Positions 46,566 through 56,064 of a DNA stretch of 64,000 nt are shown piece after piece. A program made the position numbers and the translations under genes. Every line of letters begins with the position of its first letter. The stretch's first letter is position 1. The notes beneath the pieces were generated by a model, which was not told the origin of the DNA, searched no databases, and saw nothing but the letters and a program-made list of their open reading frames with translations. This DNA comes from Selaginella moellendorffii (Eukaryota > Streptophyta > Lycopodiopsida > Selaginellales > Selaginellaceae), in the NCBI RefSeq assembly GCF_000143415.4, contig NW_003314305.1, forward strand, positions 1,047,526 to 1,111,525, in the 5' to 3' direction.

Positions 46566-47327
46566 ATGGCTACGTTTCTCGAGGAGCCCAAGGCATCCAC
46601 CTCGGGCGGCGGTGGCGGCGGCTCCAGGAAGAGCGAGTGTATGTGTGTGGTGTGCACTTGCGGCCTCCACAAATGCCCGTCGCGCGAGACGAATCCCTAC
46701 GACCCAAACATCCTGTCCGAGTATGGCGAGCGCTACCCGGAGTGGCCCATCTCCAAGCGCCTCCCACACAAGCCCCCACCGGCGTGCAAGGACGACGGCC
46801 CCTTCGACGACAACACCACCTACAAGCTCGACTATGGCAAGAAAACCATGCCCAAGCGAGCGCCCATGAGGCCTCCGGCGCGCGAGCAAGACACTGGGCC
46901 ATTCGTGGACGCCACCACCTACAAGGTGGACTACTGGGACAAATCCAAGGAGCAAAAGCCCGCGAGGAGGGCCGAGAAGCCACACAAGGTGGAGTCGGGC
47001 CAGTTCTACGACGAGACCACGTATGGAGTGGGATACTGCCCAAAGCAGATGCCCAAGAGGTGTGCTCCGCAAAAGCATGGCTGCTCGCTCGGGAACTCCG
47101 GGGCGAAGTTCGTGGATGAGACTACGTATAATGTGGGCTTCCAGGACTGGAAGGTGAAGAGGCCTGTGAGAGGAGGGCCGACTCGCAGCGCGCCTCCTCC
47201 GCAGAAGTTCGATGGGGATACGACTTACAACATCGATTTCACGAGGCCTCCGCCGGTGAGGAGGTGCCCCGTGCTGCTGCGAGGGAAGCCGTCCAATCTC
47301 GTCGATAACCATCTTTGCTACGACTAG
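46566..47327 (+). CDS. SAXO: SAXO-type axonemal microtubule-stabilising protein
   Basis: A single exon of 253 residues. The N terminus has the Cys-rich signature of SAXO/FAM154 proteins (CMCVVCTCGLHKCP, near residues 25-38). After it come repeated Mn-type modules: GPFDDNTTYKLDY, GPFVDATTYKVDYWDK, GQFYDETTYGVGYCPKQ, AKFVDETTYNVGFQDW and QKFDGDTTYNIDF, joined by Pro/Lys linkers. Such modules bind microtubules, and the family sits in centrioles and cilia of flagellated eukaryotes. In plants it is expected only where sperm swim. The high GC content and a long minus-strand open frame over the gene reflect codon bias; the plus frame alone has motif structure. Confidence 0.9.
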   Translation: MATFLEEPKASTSGGGGGGSRKSECMCVVCTCGLHKCPSRETNPYDPNILSEYGERYPEWPISKRLPHKPPPACKDDGPFDDNTTYKLDYGKKTMPKRAPMRPPAREQDTGPFVDATTYKVDYWDKSKEQKPARRAEKPHKVESGQFYDETTYGVGYCPKQMPKRCAPQKHGCSLGNSGAKFVDETTYNVGFQDWKVKRPVRGGPTRSAPPPQKFDGDTTYNIDFTRPPPVRRCPVLLRGKPSNLVDNHLCYD

Positions 47328-47689
47328 GAAAGCTTCTTCGGTTCTTCTCCTTCTTCTTCGTCTTCTACTTCTTTCTCCATCGTTCACAGCGGCTCGTGAG
47401 TCCTCCGAGGTATGTAAATATGTCGAAACTTTGATCGTTTTTTGACATAGTGAATCTCTTGTTCTTCTTTCTGTTCTTCCTCGGGAAACTACTCACTCCT
47501 TAGTTTAGTTTCTTCTCGACGCCATCCATTTTGTGAATTATATCCTTTTCATGTAAAGCTCTCGATTATGCTAATGGTCTAAGAAAGAATTTGCAGCACG
47601 GATCTAGGAGGACGGAAATGTGACGATGTGATCTTTAAGTTTCTTAACTTCACGCCAACTCTGTCATCTCCATGATCGCAAAAGTCACT
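47328..47689. other. SAXO 3' flank
   Basis: Pyrimidine-rich CTTCTT tract near 47340-47375, otherwise nothing recognisable. Confidence 0.4.
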
Positions 47690-47825
47690 AACAGAGGTAA
47701 AAGAAAGGAAAAGAGCATCAGAAGCCCAACACTTCTAAAGCGTTTGCTCATCAAGTGTCTAGGTAACTTATGTCTCTTTTTCACAGTCGTGGTGGTCTCT
47801 AGCTTGTCGAGAAAAATTCGTGGTT
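47690..47825 (-). pseudogene. Fragment of the TGA gene's 5' region
   Basis: Blocks here match 35325-35530 (AAAGAGCATCAGA-type sequence, TTTGCTCATCA, and a TTTTTCACAGTCGTGGTGGT block) in the same order, with deletions. It ends next to the tRNA-Met. Confidence 0.55.
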
Positions 47826-47848
47826 AAGACTGTCCTTGAACAAAAGAT

Positions 47849-47933
47849 TGGGATGAGAGAGCCTCGAACTCTCGACCTCAGGATTTCTCAGTAGCTATGA
47901 GACCTACGCGCTGACCAACTGCGCCACCATCCC
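47849..47933 (-). tRNA. tRNA-Met elongator (CAU) with intron
   Basis: An 85-base minus-strand gene. The acceptor GGGATGG pairs with TCATCCC; D arm GCGC/GCGC; the anticodon loop CTCATA is followed by an intron of about 11 bases (GCTACTGAGAA) before ATCCTG; T arm GAGAG/CTCTC. This intron at position 37/38 is characteristic of plant elongator tRNA-Met. Two decayed relatives lie at 19570 and 24604. Confidence 0.93.
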
Positions 47934-48163
47934 ATACAATCTAACAAATAACTTGTCCTGGAGGAGAGTTTTTCACCTGTATTTCCTATCGGAAATTACC
48001 AAGAATGAAAAGCGACCAAATGTTGCTAATGACTGTTCGCTTGCATTCTATCTTGTGATGCTTGTGAACGATATTTTTGTATGAATTCCTCTATTCAGTT
48101 TTCTCAATTCTTTCGATAATTTTCAAATAGCAATGGTTTGAATAATTTTAGGGCTATATATAA

Positions 48164-49091
48164 ATGTCAGAACCAGTTGTGTACTGGGGATTGACCAGCA
48201 AGACTTGGGTGCTGTACAAAAGAGGAGCTACTCGGCGAATAGTTACCAAGTACTTTGGGGTACAGACTATTTTTCTTGACTTTTCGTTTCCTAGTTTTGT
48301 TTTCTTTTGTTTTTCGAGCTACAGTGGCTGGATTGTGGAAGACCGACTACAATGCCATTGGCTTTATCTCGGTTATATCCACGGGGTTTGCACACTGTCA
48401 ACTTTTCATCTATGAAGTTGAAGAACACATGCACAAAGCGTGAATGGACCCTCAAGATCATCCTCAATATACCTGTCGACCTCGTGGATTGTCTGAGCAA
48501 ACTGATCGATGTCAAATTTCTGGAGCAAGTCATTCAGAGAGCTCATCATGAGTCAAGCCTAGAATTCCAACCAAACCAATTCGACTCTCCTGCTGCTACA
48601 GAGACCTACAAAAGGTTTGTGAGAGCTCTCGAGCGCTACGCCATCCTTGTCGATAGGGGCATTGTAGGTACGTGTTTGAAGTTCTGCCACCTTTTTATTT
48701 TCAAAAGCGATTATATGACCTGAAACTTGGATCAGATGAGATGCGGCAAGCGGTAGAGCGTTACAGTATCTCAGGTCTCAAATCTTTGGAGTTTGTGTTT
48801 CATGGAAGCTGTTTGCAAAACATAAACTCCATCCTTGAACAGGGTCTTGATCCCAAAAGGGCCAAGGACAAAGGCCACGGCCGTTTTCTCTGGGTTGGAA
48901 AGACTCCTATTGTGAGTGCAGCGTATTCCAAAGGCCAGGATGCCTGTGAGAAAACAATGGTGCTGTTTTTGGAGCTTAGAAATCACGGTGAATCCAGCTG
49001 GACTACTGATGGCAGACGAGCTTTGCCACTTGACAAGGCCAATGTTTTACTGCCTGTGGCAAAAGTAGTCTCAACTAAAACCATCTTTTAG
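48164..49091 (+). CDS. Small protein with possible PARP/ART-like domain, copy 1
   Basis: Exons 48164-48259, 48325-48667 and 48736-49091 join into 264 residues without a stop. The N-terminal part (VYWGLTSKTWVLYKRG) is short and Trp-rich, loosely like a WWE module. The C-terminal third reads LEFVFHGSCLQNINSILEQG, then GRFLWVGKTPIVSAAY and TMVLFLELRNHGES. The FHG...I..IL..GL and later (F/Y)-(L/V)-x-x-K..S..Y spacing recalls ADP-ribosyltransferase folds of PARP and plant SRO proteins. The His-Tyr-Glu triad is not clearly complete, so catalysis is doubtful. Intron positions and phases match the copy at 59787-60698. Decayed copies lie at 51715-52290 and 60930-61320. Confidence 0.7.
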
Positions 49092-51714
49092 CATTTAATA
49101 TTCTTTAATTTTTAAAAGCTTTTTGGAGAACAAACTCTAAGAACCTAAATTTATCCGTAGATGGTTTGGTAACTTTCTTGTTATGTGAGAAAGTTGCATT
49201 TCTTTCTTTTTTTCATTGTTATTTGTCATGACATTGATATTGTTATTTGCACATCTTTTCTCTATAGTCTTAATGTTGGAATGCTAGATTCTATGGCCTT
49301 GAATGGCATATACTTTGTATATCTATGGAAAAGCATAAGGATATTCTTAATCCAATGGCTTCCTGACAAGGACATTCCTCATTGTGGAATACCTGAATTG
49401 CCATAGTGGATCACAATGGATTACATTCCAGTTTGGTCTTAGCAGCAGTTTTACAATGTTTTACACTTTAAACTTCCTAATGGGAAATCTCCAATCTTCC
49501 AGATGAATATTTCCTAGTTATGTGGCATGATATGGCAATTGAAATTGGCCAGATCAAATGGTTATTCCCCAATGAAATGGAATCTTCCATAATATAGGAC
49601 AATGAAAAATTTCCTTTTGCTATATTTTCCTAACAGGTCTGACAGGATCCTGGCAAGAGAAAAAACCCCAATGGGACCTCTTGTCAAGACATTTTTCTTC
49701 TGAAGATATGTTTTGTCAGGAAGATTTTTCTTCCAATGGAGTTCATGCCAGGAGATTTACCTCTTGATGGATAATTATATTCCTGACAAAAGAACCCATT
49801 AGGACCTCCCAACGAATCAAATTCAATTTTTTCTTTCTATTGGTAGAAATTTTCCTTCCAGGTTAAGGATTTCTTGTTAATGGGAGAAAGTTCTTGAAGG
49901 GAATCAGAAGATCTTCCCAATGGGATGTGTTTCCTCCCAATATGCTAGATTCCATAAAAAAGAAATTGTTCAGGTTTACCAATAAAAAAGATGCCTCACA
50001 AGAAGTCATCTATATTAAAAGAATATTTGAGTATCACAAATTTTAACAATAAAACTGTTGGTTGTCTTTTTTTCTTGTGACTTCGAAAAAGGTTCAAACA
50101 ATAGTCAAGAAGCAAGTAAAATCAATTGTAACCAACTGGATGTTATAAGCCCATAAATAGTGATCTTGTGAGCAACATAGGTTACATGTTACTCACATGT
50201 GGTGAGGAAGTAAAGTACTTTAGTAAATACAGAGGGTGGTTATAACTGTAGATGTAAAAGCTAATCTCATCCAAGACTTCATACCAAAGGAAGCATATAT
50301 CACTCAATAATGTTATAATCTATGGTTTTTTTAAATTTGTAGGCTGATATGCATGTAGCAAAAGTAGATGCTCTTTAGGTGCCTTATAGAAATCACCTCT
50401 AGTTTAGTGAATTTAATCACCTCAAAAGGGTACATACTCTTCTGCATGTCAATGATGCCCATGTGGTTGACGATATTTGTGAGGGTCATAATATGATCGT
50501 TTACTACAGCCAACTCATCATCTAGCTTCTCTGCTCTCAACCTCTCATACACCACCTACTCTTAAAGGTTGTAATTTGTTTTGATGCACAAACAGAGTTG
50601 ATAGTAGTGTGTAGATTTGATGTCAAGGTGCCAAATCCATTGCAAAGGTACTACACAACTTTGGCTCAGGTCATCAACCACAAGCATTGTGGAAAGATTG
50701 CTCAGTTCCAATTCAATGTTGCTATTCTAACTTTATTGCATATATTCTTCATTGACCACATCCACAAGTCACCTTGAGGCTATGGAGGTGCTTACTGTAT
50801 ACCTACAATGCCAAAAAGAATTTTAAAAGGATAAAAGTGAAAAAAATATTCTTACTTGGATATAGTGATGAGTAGCTTTGATTTCAACTAAACTTACTAT
50901 CACTTCCTCTTATCTAGATCAAAAAGAGCCTTTGTGTGATGGGCTTATATGTTTCTTAACTTCTCTATCATTAACTAAATCATGGACATCTTTGTAGTGA
51001 ACATGGTCTTTTTCATCATACCCCAGCTCTTTGATAATGCATTGGTGATAGCTAATTGCTAGATTGTCCTCCTGCCCTCTCATGCCTCATGAGCAATCTC
51101 AAATACACTTTAGATGCATTCTAATAAGGCAGTTATGAGAACACATCTTCATATCTAGCAAGGTAGTCAACCATAGCTGATTGAAGCAGCATCCAAATAA
51201 TAAAAAGAATACAAAAATGAGAACTAATTATGAATATAAACAAAACAAGCATATACATGATCCTCCGTGCTTGTCCAGCACCAACAATCAATCAATGCTG
51301 TCCTACTAGATACATCCCTAATATCACAACAATTGCACTCATTATGCCACCCAATGCTGATCTTGCCCTTGCCTTATAACAATGACAAGAAACCCTAAAC
51401 CCAAAACAGAGAATCACGCTTCAAGTTGTCTGTCTTGGGAATTACAAAGGAAATATTTACCATCGGGAGCATCTGCCTCTCATCAGGAAGTATTAATCTA
51501 CCCATCGGGAAAGCATTTTCCCAATGGGAGATTTTCCCATCGGGTACATTCCTCTCCCATCAGGAAAATTGCCATCCAAAAATCACTGTATCTGTTGGGG
51601 TATCACATCTCCATTGGATTTTCACCATATTTGTCAGGTATTTTCATGTGGATGCAGTGATACATAATTAATATTGATTTCTCATTCCTTTTCTATTACA
51701 GTTACTAGCGTTAG
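49092..51714. other. AT-rich insert with recurring CCCAATGGGA-type words
   Basis: No gene recognised. Near both ends (49360-49990 and 51430-51650), short words such as TTCCCAATGGGA, CCCATCGGGAA and CCATCAGGAAAA recur every 16-50 bp. The core includes a 74-codon minus-strand frame (50331-50555) without a family match. It separates two copies of the PARP-like gene, so it may be an inserted mobile element. Confidence 0.45.
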
Positions 51715-52290
51715 CCATATGAGCTGCTGAAAGAATACTTTCCAAGTACTCTGAGGTATCTCGGTTTGCACACCATCAACTTTTCAGCGATGAAGGTGAA
51801 AAATACATGCACAAAGCATGAATGGAGTCTCAAGATCATCCTGGTCGACCTCGTGAATTGTCTCAGAAAACTGATCAATGTCAGCTTTCTGGAGCAAGTC
51901 ACGCTCATCCCACGACAACCCTGGAATTCCACTCAAACCAATTTTTGCCACCTTTTTCGTTTACAAAGGTGATTACATGATTACTGAAACTTGGATCGGA
52001 TGAGATGCAGCAAGCGGTGGAGCAATGCAGCATCTTGGGTCTCAGATCTTTGGAGTTTGTGTTTCATGGAAGCCCGCTGCAAAACATAAGCTCCATCCTT
52101 GAGAGCCAAGGACACTGGCCATGGCCGTTTTTTGTGGGTTGGAAAAACTCCAGTTGTGAGTGCAGAGTATTGCAGGAGCCAGAGCTGTGAGAAAACAATG
52201 GTTCTTGGAACTCACAAATCATGGTAAATCCAACCGGACTGATGGCAGACGAATTTTACCGCTTGACAAGGCCGATGTTTTACTGCCAGC
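51715..52290 (+). pseudogene. PARP-like family pseudogene
   Basis: It follows copy 1 (48340-49080) closely, with deletions. The first exon is gone, the RGLHTINFSAMK...LKIIL segment is kept, the middle is cut at NSTQTNF, and in the last exon GLDPKRAKDK is shortened and the reading frame breaks near 52130. It has the same orientation as copy 1. Confidence 0.8.
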
Positions 52291-52465
52291 AAGTAGTTTC
52301 TAAGATTAAAGGCTAAGTCCATCTTTTAGAAAAAAGAGGTTTCCAAGTTCTCAACTGGTGAGATATTCTAGCAATAATAAGCTTAATCGTTTGACTTAGA
52401 GGTAGTGAGAACATCATCACGAGGATTTAGGGTTTAAGCGGCATGAAAGGGCTAAAAGTACTTTT

Positions 52466-52510
52466 TATAAAAAAGGAAATTTAGGGTTCCATTCTTCCAT
52501 GGCGCGATGA
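52466..52510 (+). promoter_or_regulatory. TATA box and 3-codon upstream ORF of MSL gene
   Basis: TATAAAAA lies at about 52466-52473. The first ATG (52499) opens ATG-GCG-CGA-TGA, whose stop overlaps the ATG at 52507 as ATGA. This arrangement would require leaky scanning or re-initiation for the main frame. Confidence 0.45.
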
Positions 52511-55500
52511 ATGGAGGCCGGGGACTGGCGCTACCACGCCCCAACTCCCTCAAGGTATGGCGCGGGATTTTCCAATGCCGCTACTCCTCTCTCAGCTCGG
52601 ATTCTCTTGGCGATGGATGGATTAGGGGCTGCCGCCGCTGCAGCTCACGCGAATTCCATCGAGAGCGCGTGGATTGGAGCTGAGCTCTTCCTTCCTTCGA
52701 CGGGTAGGCTGAAGCTAGGTTTCTCGGGATTGTTTGTGGGAATTGGCGTGCTTGGCAGGATGCTTTGTCGCTGCAAAGCGTCCAGCTCGCGAGATTGGCG
52801 AAATGCCGCGGCCTGTGCTGCTCAAGAGCAGCGATTGCGCTGGAATTGCCCAAGGAAATCGCGGTGACATCGCTGAGGATCACGCAGAGAGCGCTCACAA
52901 GGTTCTAGAAATTTTTCTTTGTGATGTTTTGGTTTAGCTTTCTTTGCTTTTCTTCCAGTACGCTCGCGACGGTTGGAAAATTCCCTTGTCCAGTACAATG
53001 CGTGGCTGCTGCTGGGGTCATAGCATTTGCTCTTTGGGGACTCTTGCCTTCCATCCAACTCATTCGTCGCAATATCTTCCAGGTGGAAAGATAGAGTTCG
53101 TGAATTTTTGTTTCTTTCTAGCTGATATTGGAGTGTTTCAATCAGCGACGTGAATGGGACAAGAGTCGAACGAAGTACATACTTACGTCCTATGTCAAGC
53201 CTGTGTTATTGTGGGTTGCGATCATCGGAATATGCAGGTAGATATCTTGGTGTAACTTTTCTTTTCATGTTTTCTAGAACTTGAGATCTTGCAGGGCTCT
53301 AGACCCCGTCGTTCTTTCGTCCGAGACAAGCCAAGTTGTCAAGGAAAGATTCTTGAATTTTCTACGATCTCTTTCAACTGTCCTGACATTTGCGTTTTGC
53401 ACAGCGAGGTATGAAGCTTATTTGCCTCGGATCATGGATTTCTTTCTTCTTCTTTTTTTGGTGTGTTTCAGGATGACTCAACAAATTCAAAGGGTCATGA
53501 TGGATCGTCACAACAATGAAGACTCTCGCAATGTACGTACTGTATGCTACTTACTCTCTGTGTCATGAAAATCTGGTTAGTGATTGCAGCTTGGAATTCG
53601 TTTTATTGGCAGTGCAGTGTCCACTTCGGTGTGGGTGGCGGCTGTCTGCTTGTTTATGGAGCTCCTTGGTTTCTCGACTCAAAAATGGCTGACGGCCGGT
53701 GGATTCGGTACAGTGTTGCTGACTCTAGCAGGTCGAGAGGTTAGATTACGTTCTCCTTTCTGTTTTCTTCAAAACAAATGACAGGATTTTATGTTTTGTA
53801 GATTTTTACGAACTTTTTGTCCAGTGTTATGATTCATGCTACCCGGCCGTTTGTTGAGTACGAGTGGATACAAACTAAAATCGATGGGCAGGAAGTTTCT
53901 GGTACTGTCGAGGTTGGTTGATACGTAAATTGTGTGTTATAGCAAATGGTAATCTAATGCCTTTCGATGTTTTCAGCATGTTGGCTGGTGGTCTCCTACA
54001 GTTATCAGAGGCGAAGATCGCGAAGCTGTGCATATACCCAACCACAAGTTCACGATGAGCGTTGTCCGCAATTTAAGTCAAAAAACTCATTGGCGTGTTA
54101 AGACGTACATTGGTCTCAGTCATTTGGATGCTAGCAAGATCCACGTAAGAAAACACTTATTGATTTTCTTTCTCTAAACACTTGTTCTTCCTTTCAGGTT
54201 ATCGTCGCAGACATGAGAAAAGTTCTTTCCAAGCATCCACAAGTGGAGCACAGACGATTGCATCGAAGAGTGTTCTTTGACAACATCGACCCGTCAAACC
54301 AGTCGCTTATGGTAGGAAAACATCTTCATTTCTACTAATTCCTTTTTTTTCTTTGAATGCAGATCATGATTTCTTGCTTCGTAAAAACTTCCCACTACGA
54401 AGAATATCTCAGTGTGAAGGTTAGTATTTGTTCTGCCGCTACTTGCGTTCTTATGATTCTTCATGGCAGGAAATTATTCTTCTCAACCTGCTCAAAGTCA
54501 TCAGCCATCACAATGCCCGACTTGCCACTCCCATTCGCTCTATCCAGAGGGTATACGACGAAGCAGAAACTCGCCAGTCGCCTTACAGAAACGTGTCCAA
54601 CGAAGATGGCAGGCCGTTGCTCCTCGTAGACGCATCCGCAGTACCAGCCGAGTCTGGGAAGGCGAAGCATGAGGCGCCAAACACTGTCGCTCCTATCGAA
54701 GTTCCGAAACAGGATATGGAAGAAGCACAGCCTTCTCCAAAGACACCTCTCGAAGGTTTGGATTCCATGGGACTTAATGCTAAAGACATGAGCTTGCTAG
54801 GTGCGGCTTTCGAAAAACCTCCAGCAAAGATCTCGGAAGTCTCGGCTGACAGTGGTGGCGAGCCAGCGACGATTAAGGCCGAGGACCAGAAAAGCAGCGA
54901 GACCGGCGAAAACACAAAGCAGCATTTAGGAAAGCAAGCGATCAAAGACAGCAGCAAGCCACCAAAGGCGTCGACATCGCCCAAGGAACCCCCAGCTTCG
55001 CCGAAACGAGAGATCAAGCTGGAGGCGAGTAACGAGAGCACAGGGAAAGCGAAAGAGTTGCAAGAGACAAAGTCAGGACCATCCGAGACAGCGAAAGATT
55101 TGAAAGTGAAGCAAAAGGAAGCTAGAGACAGGCAGCAGCAGCAACAGGTGGACGATCCATGGAAAGAGACGGGGTCAGCAACAGCAACAGTAACAGGAAC
55201 AGTTCCTTCTTCTTCTTCGAATCAAGCGAGCACAAGTAACAGCGAGGAACAACAGGCAAAGAAATATCCTCCAACAAAGAGCACAGTCCAGGGAACTAAC
55301 AACGAGGAACTACTGGCAAAGAAATCTCCTCCGACAACAAAGAGCACCGAGGAACTACAGGCAAAGAAATTTCCTCCAACAACAAAGAGCACAGGCCAGG
55401 GAAGTAACAACGAGGAACAACAGCTCAAGAAATCTCCTCCAGCAAACTTTGGAGAAGACAATCTAGTGCTAGGAGTAGCACTCGCTGGATCCAAACGCAC

Positions 55501-55600
55501 GCTTTCACTGAGCGGCGATGGCGATGATAAGATCACGGGGGACTCGGACACGAGGGGCGCTATTACTGCTGCTGGATCGCCGAAAGACAAAGATCTTTAG
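52507..55600 (+). CDS. MSL: MscS-like mechanosensitive channel (MSL2/MSL3 type)
   Basis: About a dozen exons. My preferred start is ATG 52507 (16 codons, then a GTATGG donor), joined to the exon at 52759 beginning DALSLQSVQ; an ATG at 52511 in another frame does not splice into the downstream frame. Recognisable parts: [47 protein letters not shown]; a [18 protein letters not shown] pore-helix segment; [59 protein letters not shown]; and [11 protein letters not shown]. The C-terminal exon (from 54470) is long, hydrophilic and Lys/Ser/Pro-rich, ending near [18 protein letters not shown]2/3 channels relieve plastid osmotic stress and affect plastid shape and division. Degenerate AKK(S/F)PPT repeats occupy part of the tail. 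Confidence 0.88.
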
Positions 55601-56064
55601 AGCAGCAGTGAGATCCAAGGAGGAAGAACTCCCAGGCATTAAATGGAGTTCTCCAAAGTTCTGGGAGGAAGAGATCAAGGAAGAAGAACTTCCAGGCATT
55701 ATAAATGGAGTTCTTGGAGGAAGATGGTGGCCACAGTGAGTAAACTACACACACACAAAGATTTTTAGGATAAGTAGGTAAAAAAGGAGAAAAAACGAAG
55801 CCAGTAAAATTTTACCTATCGAGAGGTTGCCCGAATGCGGCCATCTTCTTCTTCCTGGGCGGCGATGGCGGCGGCGATGGAGAGGCGGCGCGATAGGCCG
55901 TGGGCTATGGATTGGGCGAATTGGGTGTGAGTCCCCGGCACCGCTCGCAAATGGGTACGCTCCAAATCCCGCAATTCAATCCGCCCGGGGGTGGTAGTGC
56001 CGCCCAGGACGTTTTAGGGCGTTGATGGAAGAGCAAGAGCAAGAGCAAGAGCACGCGACCAAGC
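55601..56064. other. Spacer between MSL and MRS2 genes
   Basis: A short duplicated phrase (AGGAAGAACT...CCAGGCATTA...TGGAGTTCT) repeats at 55618-55710. The right part is GC-rich and probably holds the MRS2 promoter and leader, with an out-of-frame ATG (56024) starting a GAGCAA-repeat frame. Confidence 0.5.

Noticed and set aside
46431-47387. 318-codon minus-strand frame
   Set aside because: It is the antisense of the GC-rich SAXO gene, whose plus frame has clear repeated motifs. The minus translation is Arg/Leu-rich without motifs.
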